In this document: piece by piece, positions 24,169 to 34,126 of the stretch
How the letters are laid out: each line of letters opens with the position of its first letter
Numbering within the stretch: the stretch's first letter is position 1
From: Spiroplasma sp. BIUS-1
Lineage (GTDB): Bacteria > Bacillota_I > Bacilli_A > Mycoplasmatales > Mycoplasmataceae
Direction of reading: 5' to 3'
DNA length: 64,000 nucleotides
NCBI RefSeq assembly: GCF_010365805.1
Contig: NZ_CP048386.1
Location: forward strand, 186,001-250,000
Position numbers and translations under genes: made by a program
Notes under the pieces: model-generated
Database searches by the model: none
What the model was told of the DNA's origin: nothing
Seen by the model: the letters and a program-made list of their open reading frames with translations, nothing else

Positions 24169-25707
24169 ATGAAAAATAATAATTTAAAAGTAAAAAGGAA
24201 GTTTAAGTTTAAAATTCCTACATCATTTACAATACTTTTTGCTGTATTGGCAATGATAATGATAGCATCTTGAATAATGCATTATGCTGGGGTCACTTAT
24301 ACAAAACCACCAGAAAAAGAAGAGGGTCAACCGACTCCCGGAGTTGCTATAACTGCAATTGGTATCGTTGATTTATTTGTATCTATATTTAGAGGTTTTG
24401 AAGATAAAGTTGAAGTAATTGTATTTGTACTATCCATCGGGGCATTTATTTATATTGTTATGAAGTCAAAATCATTAGATGCTTTGACTCAAAAAATAGC
24501 TTGAAAATTTAAAGATAAAACAATTTGAGCCATACCTATTATTGTTGTATTTTTAAGTTTTTGTGGATCAGCATACGGAATGGCTGAAGAAGCTTTAGGG
24601 TTTCATATGATTGTTATTCCTTTGATGTTGGTTGCTGGTTTTGATGTATTTACAGCTCTAATAACTGTTCTTCTTGGTGGGGGAATCGGACCAATGTTAG
24701 CAACATTTGATCCGTTCTTAATTTTTACTGCAGCAAATGCAGCAAATAATGCTCCACCAATGGATGGATTAATATTTAGATTGGTTGCATGAGTTTTAGT
24801 TACAAGTTTCACTTCTGGGTGAATAATGTTTTATGCAAGAAGTGTTAAAAAAAATCCACAACTTTCTTATACATTTTCAACTTTGGAAGAAGATAAAAAA
24901 TTTTTCCTAAAAGAACAAATTAATGAAGTGCCATTAACAAAAAAAAGAATAGCAATTAGTGTTATCTTCTTATCAATGTTTTTAATTATGATAGCTTATC
25001 TTTTTCCTTGAGATACTTTATTTGGAACAAACGCAATGCAAAATGCAGGGTTATGAGTTAACAAATATATCCCTTTCCTAACAGGTCTTGTTCCTGGTAT
25101 GGGTCATGGTGATATGTTTGTGGTTGCTGGATTTTTCTTGATAGGATCATTAATCGTTACAATTTTAAATTGAGAAAGCGAAGAGTCTTTTATAGAAGAC
25201 TTAATGGTTGGTGCCAAAGATATGTTGGGAGTAGCATTTATTATCTCTATAGCAGGGGCAATAACTTTTTTACTAAAAGAAACAGGTATGCAATCATTAA
25301 TGCTTGACGGTATTGAAAAATCAAATGTAAATAATATGAATCCATTTTTATTTATTATAATGACATTCTTATTATTTATTCCGATGTCATTTGCATTACC
25401 ATCAACTTCTGGATTCTCAAGTGCTGTATTTCCTGTTTGAGGACCTCTAGCAGAACAAATAACTGTTGGTTCTACTGCAACAAATATGGTTTCTGGTAGT
25501 ATTACTGCATTTGCATATGCAAATGGTACAGCAAATATGATTTCTCCGGCTTCTGGAATTGTTGTTGGAGCAGCACAAATTGGAAGAACAAGTTATGGTA
25601 CAATAATTAAAGGTACATGAAAATTTCATTTATGTTTATTCTTTATAAATATTTCATTACTTTTAATTGGTACTGGTTTAAATTATACTGGTGCACACAT
25701 CTTTTAA
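24169..25707 (+). CDS. YfcC/DcuC-family membrane carrier
   Basis: A 512-residue polytopic membrane protein (about 11-12 hydrophobic segments) with the family's start PTSFTILFAV, the GSAYGMAEEALGFH segment, GGGIGPMLATFDPF, and the FALPSTSGFSSAVFPVWGPLAE re-entrant region. Members carry C4-dicarboxylates or exchange arginine and ornithine; the substrate here is not certain. The ribosome site before the ATG is weak (GTGAGAA). It stands alone between its promoter and terminator. Confidence 0.85.
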
Positions 25708-25719
25708 TCTATTTTATTA

Positions 25720-25745
25720 AAACCCTTTACAAGGGTTTATTTTTA
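25720..25745 (+). terminator. Terminator after the YfcC-type gene
   Basis: AAACCCTT and AAGGGTTT around a 3-base loop, then ATTTTT. Confidence 0.8.
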
Positions 25746-25756
25746 CGAGGTAATTT

Positions 25757-27565
25757 ATGAAAGTGAAAAAATTTCAAAGTGATAAGGCTTTTTCTGTAAA
25801 GAAATTTTCTGATTCATTTAAAATGATTGGCGAAACCATAAAACATAACCCATGAACATTCGTGGGTTATTTAATATTTACTGTAATTGACTCTATTTTG
25901 TACTCTTCAATAACAATTGTTGTTAGTCAAATGACAAAATCTTTAACAACTGATGGACAGAAAGGAAATAATTTTTTAGGTCTTTCAATGCAATGATACA
26001 GTTGAGCATTTATTGGACTAGCTATTTTAATGCTTATTGTTGTTTTTGATTATCTAACTAATGTTTTTACAGCACTTTTTTCAAAGAAAGTTGAAATTTA
26101 TCTTCGTATAAAAGCTTTAAAAAAACTTGTTGAAATTGATATAAGTTATTATTCAAAAAACCAACTTGGTTTAATAATGTCTAGAGTTATAAATGATAGT
26201 CAAGGATCTGGAGATTCATTCAATGATTTTCTATTAAACCTTCTTTTCACAAGTGTTAGTTTTACAACAATGATGGTTTTTATGTATATGATAGATCCGT
26301 TAATGGCTTCAATAATATTTGCAATATTTTTAACACTTGTTGTTATAGTTTGAGTTTTATTTGTATACTACAGAAGAGCTATAATTATCTCAATTGATGT
26401 TAAACAATCAATTGATGCAGACATCACTGATAGATTAATAAATATTAGAGCTATTAAAGCAAATGCGGCAGAAGATAGAGAAACAATGAGAAATAAAGAA
26501 CTGCATAGAAAGTATGATGAGAAATTAAGTAGAGTAATATGATTACAATCTTCTCTAACATTCTTTTCTTATACATTTGCTTGATCATTGCCCATTGTTG
26601 CAATAATTTCAGCAATGGGATTATATGGTAATTCTATGGATGGAGCTGAATTAACAAACTTAATTGTTGCATTTGCTTCAGCTACAAATAATATACTTTA
26701 TTCATTAATGACTCTTCCTGTATGGATGAGAGGTCTTACAAAGCTATCAAACTGTATTATGAGGCTAAATCACATATATGACTCAAAATCATTATTAGAG
26801 TTTATTGATAACCCACAAAAAGTTGGAGATATTGAAACAATTACTTTTGATAAAGTTACATTTAACTATCCAGAGTCTCCAACAAAAAAAATCTTGCCAG
26901 AAGTTAGCTTTACTTTTGAAAAAAACAAAAGTTATGCATTTGTCGGAGAAACTGGGGTTGGAAAATCTACAATAGCTAAACTATTGTTAAGATTTTATGA
27001 TGTAACATCAGGAGAACTGCTTATAAATGGTAAAAATATTAAAAAAATTGATCATGTAGATTATCTAAATAAAGTAGGTTATGTAGAACAAGAGCCACAA
27101 ATACTATATGGAACTGTTATGGAAAACTTAAAATATCCATGTTTTGATAAAACAGATGAAGAAGCAATTGCAGCTGCAAAAAAAGCAAAAATTCACAATT
27201 ACATAGAAAAGTTACCAAAAGGTTATGATACAATTTTAGGAGAACGTGGTTTTATGTTTAGTGGAGGGCAAAAACAGCGTCTAGTAATTGCGCGTCTTTT
27301 CTTGAAAGACCCACAATTGCTAATTCTCGACGAAGCAACAAGTGCGTTGGATAATGTCGTTGAGAGAGAAATTCAATCAGAGCTAGACAAATTAATGGTG
27401 GGTAGAACCACTGTTGTTATCGCACACAGATTAAGTACAATCAAAAACGTCGATGAAATAATTGTTTTAGACAAAGATGGAGTTTCTCAAAAAGGTAGTT
27501 TTGATGAGTTGAAAGAAAAAGAAGGAAGATTCAAAAAGCTATACACTATTGGTTTGATGAAATAG
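25757..27565 (+). CDS. ABC exporter, fused permease and ATPase
   Basis: A 602-residue type IV (MsbA-like) half-transporter: about six membrane segments in residues 30-320, then the ATPase with Walker A GETGVGKST (about 396), Q-loop, signature FSGGQKQR (about 503), Walker B LLILDEATSALD and the switch His in VIAHRLS. It acts as a homodimer or with an unlinked partner. It has no C39 peptidase domain, so it is not a leader-cleaving bacteriocin exporter. A rare TGG codon is at 26723. A PTS IIA gene begins 9 bases after its stop. Confidence 0.92.
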
Positions 27566-27574
27566 AGGTATTAT

Positions 27575-27892
27575 ATGAACGATATTAAATGAAATGAAAT
27601 ATCAATGGAAATGATCTCTTGCATAGGTACTGCAAAGTCAAATACAATAATGGCGATAAGAGCTGCCAAAGAAAGTGATTTTGATAAAGCAAAGGATTTA
27701 TTAAAAGAAGCTGAAACAGAAATGACAAAAGCTCACAACTTACATTTTGATATAGTTTCTAGAGAAGCTGGTGGAGAAAAATTGGAAATTAAATTAATTT
27801 TTATTCATGCAGAAGATCAAATGCTAACAACTCAAGCAATGATGGATTTAGCAAAAGAAATGATTGAAATGTATAAAATTATTAATAAATAA
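27575..27892 (+). CDS. PTS lactose/cellobiose-type IIA component
   Basis: A 105-residue three-helix IIA protein. His78 in FIHAEDQMLTTQAMM is the expected phosphorylation site, receiving phosphate from HPr and passing it to IIB. It starts 9 bases after the ABC exporter stop and is followed 26 bases later by a ROK kinase. The matching IIB (32262) and IIC (30030) genes lie just downstream, past a terminator, so the system is split over two transcripts. Confidence 0.92.
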
Positions 27893-27918
27893 ATAAAAAA
27901 ATTGGGAGGGTATAATTT

Positions 27919-28878
27919 ATGCCAAAAGCGTTTACTATTGACTTAGGAGCAACTTCTGCAAAGTGTGCATTCTTTGATCATGAAAAGGTTATCAAAACAT
28001 TTGTTTTTGATACGACAAATAAAACAAACTTATTAGAAAACATTTCAAAAGAAACTTTTAAAGTTGCAGCTGAAAACAATATCGATATGGAAGCATTAGA
28101 TTTTGTTGGAATAGCTGTTTGTGGAATTGTTGATAATGAAACAGGAACAGTTCTTTATTCAACTAACTTAGGTTGAACAAACTATCCAACAAGAATTGAA
28201 TTACAAAAATTATTTAACAACAAAAACATTGTAGTTTTAAATGATGCAAAAGCAGCAACTTATGGAGAATGAAGTGCTTCTTTAAATAAAGAACCAGAAT
28301 CAATGGCTTTATTCACAATTGGAACTGGAGTTGGAGGAGGAGCTATTTTCAATAGAAAATTAGTTTTTGGAGATAACACAGGATTACCAAGTGAACCAGG
28401 ACATGGTGGAGGATTCCAAAATGTATTTCAATGTAGTTGTGGATTACTTGGTTGTTTAGACCCAGTTTCTTCAGCAACAGGTATTGAAAGAAGACTTATA
28501 GAGGTTGCTTCTAAATCAAGTGGACCTTTAGGTGAAGTTTATTCAAGATTAAAAGAAGATCTACACATTATTGATGTAGCGGACTTGTTTAAAAATGGAG
28601 ACAAGGAAGTTGTTGATGTTTTCAAAGAAAATTTAGAACCGCTAGCTAAATGTATCTCTGTTTTAATACATTTCTTTGATCTTTCAATGATAGTTATTGG
28701 TGGAGGGCCTTCAAATTTAGGAGAACCTTTCTTAGATATTATTAAAGAAGATTTAAAAAAATATGTATTACCACAATTTTATGACAAGATAAAAATAACA
28801 AGCTCAGGATTAAAAGACTTAGTTGGAGCTTGAGGGGTTTACAAATATGGAGTAGATCACATTATAAACAAAAAATAA
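27919..28878 (+). CDS. ROK-family sugar kinase (glucokinase-like)
   Basis: A 319-residue ASKHA kinase: phosphate-binding IDLGATSAKCA at the N-terminus, catalytic Asp in NDAKAATYGEW, GTGVGGGAIF, SEPGHGGG, and the ROK zinc motif CSCGLLGCLD. It probably phosphorylates free glucose or an amino sugar released in the cell. GGGAGG lies 10 bases before the ATG. It shares a transcript with the IIA gene and ends at a strong terminator. Confidence 0.92.
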
Positions 28879-28900
28879 ATCTTAAAGATTTATTTTTTTT
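28870..28900 (+). terminator. Terminator after the ROK gene
   Basis: AAATAAATCTT and AAGATTTATTT around a very short loop, followed by eight T; the stop codon lies in the 5' arm. Confidence 0.75.
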
Positions 28901-28907
28901 GTTTGAA

Positions 28908-28930
28908 AATATTTATATAAATATTATAAA
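28908..28930 (+). promoter_or_regulatory. Palindrome and -10 box before the lipoprotein-PTS operon
   Basis: An 18-bp perfect palindrome (28908-28925, AATATTTAT with its complement) abuts TATAAA (28925-28930), 24 bases before the lipoprotein start. The position suits an operator, but A/T richness raises chance matches. Confidence 0.4.
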
Positions 28931-28953
28931 ATATGTATAAGGAGACTTTCTGT

Positions 28954-30030
28954 ATGAAAAAACTATTATCTTTATTCGGAACATTAACACTTTCAACAAC
29001 AAGTATAGCGATTTCAACACAAGTAGTCTCATGTAATGCAACTTGATCTGGTGAATTTCAATCAATAATTGACAAAGATGTTGAAAAAATAACTGGAAAA
29101 GATTATTTTGATATAAAAGAAGAAAAGGATAAACAAATAACACCAAACAAAGTTGATCCTTGTAAACCGGGTTCATTTTACTCTGACGAAACAAACCCAG
29201 AACCTGAAAACCCAGAACCTGAAAACCCAGAATTGCCTGCTTGTGTTGAAGTGAAACACAGGGATGTAAATGTATTAGAGTTAAAACCTTCTGAATTAAT
29301 AAATAATAAAAAAAACGAAGTTGAATTAAAAAAAATTACTGATAATTCATTAGAACTTTTCAAAGAAGCAAGTACCTATTTTGATTCAATTGTCCCTGAT
29401 TTTGATCCAAAAGATGAAGATGGAAACGACTATTATTACTATGTTTTAGATGATAAAAATGCCTATGGTAATTCATCAAAACTTATGAATTATGAATCTC
29501 AAAAAAATATTTTAGATTTTTACGGTGATGCAATAATAAATCCTTTATTTCAAAAAACAGCAGTTCAGTTTGCGGTTTTAAGAAAAAACTTAGCATTTAC
29601 ACAATACTTTGAAGATACTTTCCTTAAAAATCCAAGTGAAAAATATACTAAGGAATATATAAGTGAAGTTGAATACATGAACAATTATTTAACTGATGGT
29701 TGATTTGTTCCTATGTTTAAAATAATAAGACAAGAAAAAGTAATCAGTCAGGGTAACTCGATGACTAAAATGAAATTCGACAAACATGTTGTAAGTTATT
29801 TCGACGTAGGTTCAAAATCAAGTGAGTACCTTAAAAAATACGAAGGATATTGATTCACACCTTCTTCAAACAATGATGATTGAATAAAAGGTATTATTTT
29901 AGCTGATGGAAAAAGTCCAGAAAAAGATGTAATTTACGGTTCTAAACCTCATATAGCTGCAAGAATAAATGATTATGAAGTTTCTAGATTATATAATTAT
30001 GGATTTACTGAATTGGGGGGTCATAGATAA
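28954..30030 (+). CDS. Lipoprotein coupled to a PTS IIC gene
   Basis: A 358-residue lipoprotein. Residues 1-27 form a Spiroplasma-style signal peptide ending VVSC, so Cys27 is the lipidated residue and the protein is displayed outside the cell. A Pro/Glu linker has 2.6 copies of a 5-residue repeat (NPEPE, DNA 29194-29232). The rest is acidic and unrecognised. The TAA overlaps the IIC ATG (TAATG), tying it to sugar uptake; it may bind or capture the substrate, which is inference. Confidence 0.85.
29194..29232 (+). repeat. 15-bp in-frame tandem repeat in the lipoprotein gene
   Basis: Two exact copies of a 15-base unit (AACCCAGAACCTGAA) and a 9-base partial third. Copy-number change would lengthen or shorten the linker by five residues without shifting the frame. 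Confidence 0.8.
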
Positions 30031-32237
30031 TGCAAAAATTTGAAAAATACCCTGATATATTTGAGCTTTCTAATAATATTAAAGCAAACAAAGAAAGAAG
30101 AAAGAAGTTAAAAACTGAAATATTTGATCTTAACAATGAGCTTCACACTAAAAAATTAAAGGCAAAAGATATTTCTTCAACTTTTAATAAAATTAGAAGA
30201 GAAAAAGAAAAGGAATTAACTGCTTCTTTGGATGTTGATTTAGCGAATGCTAAATATAAAAAAGCTGATATAAACAAAATTTATGATGTTTATAATGACA
30301 CAATTTCTTCTTTAAAAGAAGAATATGAAGCAAAAAAAATTAAAAGATCTGAAAAAATGCGAATGGAAATAGAGGATTTAAAGTCAAAAATAGAATCTTC
30401 TAAGCAACAATATAAAGATATCGGAATAAGAAATAAAGAAATCAAATTAGAAGTTAAAGAGCTTTGAATAATCAAACAAGAGGATATTCAAAATGAATCT
30501 GATAGATTAAAATCTGAGTTAATTGAATTAAAACTTGAAGTTAAATCAAATATTTATCACTTTAATAAAGAATACAGAGAAAAGTATGTAGAATTAATTT
30601 CTAATTGAAAAGAAGAAAACCACTCATTAGTTAATGTTGGCTATATTCTTAGAAAACTAAAACGTAAAAGAAGATTAAAACCTTTTGAACACGAGTTAGA
30701 TGAAACAATTTATGAATTATCTCTTAAAGTTAATGAACTTAAGATTATTTATAAAAATAAAATAGATATTGAAAAGAAAAAGTTAAATGATAAAAAATTA
30801 GAAATCAGATATAACTCTGGGAAATCAGACCCGGTAACCATCAAAACAACTGTTGATAAAATAACTTGAGCATCAGGTAAATTATCAAACTGAAAATACA
30901 TGGTTGCTATAAAAAATGGGTTCTTTTCATTAATGCCTCTAGTAATTGTTGGAGCAATGTTTATATTGGTTAACAACATTATCCTTGGAGCAGGAAATGG
31001 TGGATTATTCAACTTATTTTACTTATCTGCCGATCAATTGGCAGTTTTGGATAAAGTAAAATTAATTGGTTCTTACATCTGAAATGGTACATATGCATTC
31101 TTTGGGTTGCTTTTAGCTGGAGCTATTGCTTATCACTTGGCGCCATACTATAAAGTTAACCAATGAGCTGCTGCTGTTGTAGGGTTTGTTTCATTCCTTA
31201 TAATGAATCCATCATTTTGAGGAAATTTAGGAGTATTTGGTACTTCTGGAATGTTTACTGCAATGATTATAGGTATTTTATCAACAGCTTTATTTGGAAG
31301 ACTTTCAAAAAATGAAAAATTAAAAATAAAAATGCCTGACTCAGTACCTGATGGGGTTGCAAAGTCTTTTAACGTTCTAATACCTTATACAATAACTGCT
31401 GTTGTTTTCGGGGTTACTGCTTTTGGAATTTCTTGAATAGGTTCTGCTGTGGGAGAAATAACAATCGGAGAAAACACAGTCACATTTATGGATATAAATG
31501 GTCTAATTACTGTAGCGATTCAAAAACCACTTGTTAACGCGGTTTCTGGATTTGGTGGAATGATAAGTATAGTATTTATCTGACAAATTTTATGATTCAT
31601 GGGAATTCATGCAAGTGGTATATTATCACCTATTGTTGAGCCAATTCAACTTGATGGTTTAACTCAAAATCAGCAAGCATTAGCTGAAGGTATACAACCA
31701 CAATATGTATTTACAAATCCATTTATGAATAACTTCTTATTTATGGGTGGAACTGGAGGAACAATTGGACTTATTATAGCGATTCTTTTATTCTCTAAAC
31801 GTGGAGATTATAGATCAATGGCTAAAATAACATTAATACCGGCAATATTCTGTATTAATGAACCATTACTATTTGGTTTACCAATTGTTCTAAATCCAAT
31901 ATTGTTCATACCATTTGTGTTTGGACCAATATTGGCAGGTGTTGTTGCTTATCTAGCAACAACTACTGGAATAATGCCTCACTCTAGTGTTGTTGTTCCT
32001 TGAACAACACCACCGATTATTGGGGGTATATTAACGACAAAAAGTTTAATGGGTGGTGTAATAGCTGGGGTAAACTTAGTTTTATTAATATCAGTATACT
32101 CACCATTCGTAATGTTAGCAAATAAATTAGAACAACGTGATTTATTAAACAAATTTGCTAAAAATAAAAATCAAAATGAAGAAAATATTGTAAAATTAGA
32201 AAGTAATTTAAATAGTGTAAATTTAAATAACGTTTAA
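30030..32237 (+). CDS. PTS cellobiose/lactose-type IIC with a long coiled-coil N-terminus
   Basis: A 735-residue fusion read in one frame. Residues 1-265 are Lys/Glu-rich with heptad-like spacing and predict a long coiled coil with no membrane segment. Residues about 272-715 are a PTS IIC of the lactose/cellobiose/diacetylchitobiose family (about ten membrane segments, INEPLLFGLPIVLNP, HASGILSPIVEP). Ordinary family members are about 430-450 residues and begin near the equivalent of residue 275. The gene overlaps the lipoprotein stop by one base and is followed by IIB 24 bases later. The coiled coil should face the cytoplasm. Confidence 0.9.
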
Positions 32238-32261
32238 TTCGCTTTGGGAGGGGAAAAAACA

Positions 32262-32561
32262 ATGAACAAGAAAGTACTTTTAGCTTGCAATGCTGGAATG
32301 AGCACATCAATACTTGTTAAAAATATGCAAAACTATGCTTTTGAAGAAGATATCAATGTTGAAATAAAAGCTGTTTCTGTAAATGAAGCAAAACTAAATG
32401 GTAAAACATGAGACATAGTTCTTCTAGGGCCGCAAGTTGCATATGAGTTAGATGAAATTAAAACTTACTTTGATACACCTGTTTTTGTAATAGATAAAGA
32501 AGATTATGCAAAAGCAAGTGGAGAAAAAGTTTTAGAATTTGCATTGGCAAACTGTAAATAA
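32262..32561 (+). CDS. PTS lactose/cellobiose-type IIB component
   Basis: A 99-residue IIB protein. Cys9 in LLACNAGMSTSILV is the phosphorylated residue, and the following loop is the family's P-loop-like turn. It takes phosphate from IIA (27575) and passes it to the sugar carried by IIC (30030). GGGAGGGG lies about 8 bases before the ATG. A terminator closes the operon. Confidence 0.95.
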
Positions 32562-32588
32562 AAAAATCACTTTAAAAAGTGATTTTTT
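32561..32588 (+). terminator. Terminator after the IIB gene
   Basis: AAAAAATCACTTT pairs with AAAGTGATTTTTT. Confidence 0.85.
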
Positions 32589-32620
32589 TATTGTTAAAAT
32601 TATATTAGTGAGGTAACTTT

Positions 32621-33724
32621 ATGAAAAGACAATTAGGTATATCAATATATCCTGAACAATCAACTTTTGAAAAAGACAAAGAATATTTGGATTTAGCAAA
32701 AAAATTAGGGTATGAAGTAGTTTTTACAAGTGTTTTACATTTTGTAGGATCAGAAAACGAAAAACAAAAAGCAGAAATGGTTTTAAAAACTATTAAATAT
32801 GCAAAACAAATCGGTTTCTACACAATTTTAGATGTTGAATATAAATCAATGGAATTAATTGGAATAAGTGTTAATGATGTTTCAAAATGTAATGATTATG
32901 GAATAGATTGTTTGAGATTAGATTCTCCAAGTTTACCATTTGAAATATCTTCTATTACACATAATAAATATGGAGTAGATATTCAACTTAACATGTCAAA
33001 TAATGACAGTTTAATTGATAATGTTATGGATTTTAAACCAATCAAAGAAAGACTTAGTGGATGTCATAATTTTTATCCATTAGAATATACAGCGCTTCCG
33101 TTTGATTACTTCAAAGAAGCAAATAAAAAATATTTAAAGCATAACTTATCAACTGCTGCTTTTGTTGGAAGCCATTTTGGTGAAATGACAACAGCTACTG
33201 GTTGAAAGGAATTGCCAACACTTGAAGAACAAAGAAATCTTTCTATTTCAGAACAAGCAAAAATTCTTTTCTACACAAATGAGATTAATTTAGTTTTGAT
33301 TGGAAATGCTTATGCAACAAAAGAAGAATTAGAAGAATTAGCAAGTATTGATAGATATGAAATAACTTTAAATGTTAAACCAATGTATGAATTAAGTGAA
33401 GATGAAAAGGGTATTTTAAAATTTGATCACTTCAGAAGAGGGGATATTACAGAATATTTTGTTAGATCTACATTCTCAAGAGTAGAATTTAAAAACTCAT
33501 CAATAGAGCCAAAAAATACAAAGAAAACTTATAATAAGGGTGATGTTGTAATAATAAATAATAATGATATTAAATATAAAGGTGAATGCCACATTATTAT
33601 GAAAGATAATTTTGAAGACAAACAACAAAAATATAATTGAATTGGTACTATAAAAGAAAGTGAAAAAAGACTAATAGAATTTATTGGTCCTTGAAGTCAC
33701 TTTAGATTCGGAATCGAGGAATAA
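32621..33724 (+). CDS. MupG-like TIM-barrel protein (DUF871)
   Basis: A 367-residue protein of the DUF871/MupG family: LGISIYPEQSTFEKD at the N-terminus, a TIM barrel (ILDVEY, CLRLDSP, LSGCHNFYPLEYTAL, AFVGSHFGEMTTATGW) and a C-terminal beta domain ending HFRFGIEE. Staphylococcal MupG is a 6-phospho-muramidase that splits MurNAc-6P-GlcNAc after PTS uptake. A wall-less cell would need wall fragments from its host's other bacteria, or the enzyme acts on another phospho-disaccharide. It sits between two PTS loci. Confidence 0.85.
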
Positions 33725-33726
33725 TT

Positions 33727-33993
33727 ATGTTATTGACAGGATTGAGTAATGGAACTTTTTGAACTTTATTTTCATTTGGTATTTTAGGACTTATTTTAGG
33801 GGTATGCTCTACAATATTTTTTATTAATTTTAAAAGAAGAAAGAAACTTGAAAAGGATTCTTTTAAAGTTACAACAACAAAGTTTAAAATTTTCAGGTTT
33901 TGACAGTATTACGGAATTTTCACATTAGCTATGGTGGGCTATTTAATGGCTTTGATTTTTTTAGGAATTTGTCTTGGTGAAATCATAGGATAA
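33727..33993 (+). CDS. Small two-helix membrane protein
   Basis: An 88-residue protein with two hydrophobic helices (about 10-30 and 63-85) joined by a basic loop (FKRRKKLEKDSFK). No family recognised. It starts 2 bases after the MupG stop, so it is probably cotranslated with MupG. Confidence 0.7.
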
Positions 33994-34060
33994 ATATTTT
34001 TAATCATTATAAATTGTAATTTTTTTCCAAAAAATAAAAAAATTTATGGAAAAAAAATGC

Positions 34061-34086
34061 TTTTTTTTTTTTTTTTTTTTTTTTTT
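34061..34086 (+). repeat. 26-T homopolymer upstream of PTS IICB
   Basis: An uninterrupted run of 26 T, preceded by A8 and TGC, and followed directly by TATATT (34086-34091) and TAAAAT (34091-34096). It could be the tail of a terminator for the mupG unit (A8-TGC-T8 stem), a spacer within the IICB promoter, or both. Such runs change length readily in mollicutes. Confidence 0.8.
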
Positions 34087-34096
34087 ATATTAAAAT
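34086..34096 (+). promoter_or_regulatory. Candidate -10 region of PTS IICB behind the T tract
   Basis: TATATT at 34086-34091 or TAAAAT at 34091-34096, 30-41 bases before the ATG. The -35 position falls inside or just upstream of the T tract. Confidence 0.45.
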
Positions 34097-34126
34097 ACAA
34101 ATGAGAGGAAAGAAAAGGAAAACAAA

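Noticed and set aside
25447-25629. Cys/Asn/Arg-rich minus-strand ORF
   Set aside because: Shadow of the YfcC-type gene, with no start signal and a composition typical of antisense frames.
25757-27565. ABC exporter as a processing transporter for the double-glycine peptide
   Set aside because: It has no N-terminal C39 peptidase domain and lies 22 kb away in a sugar-uptake operon.
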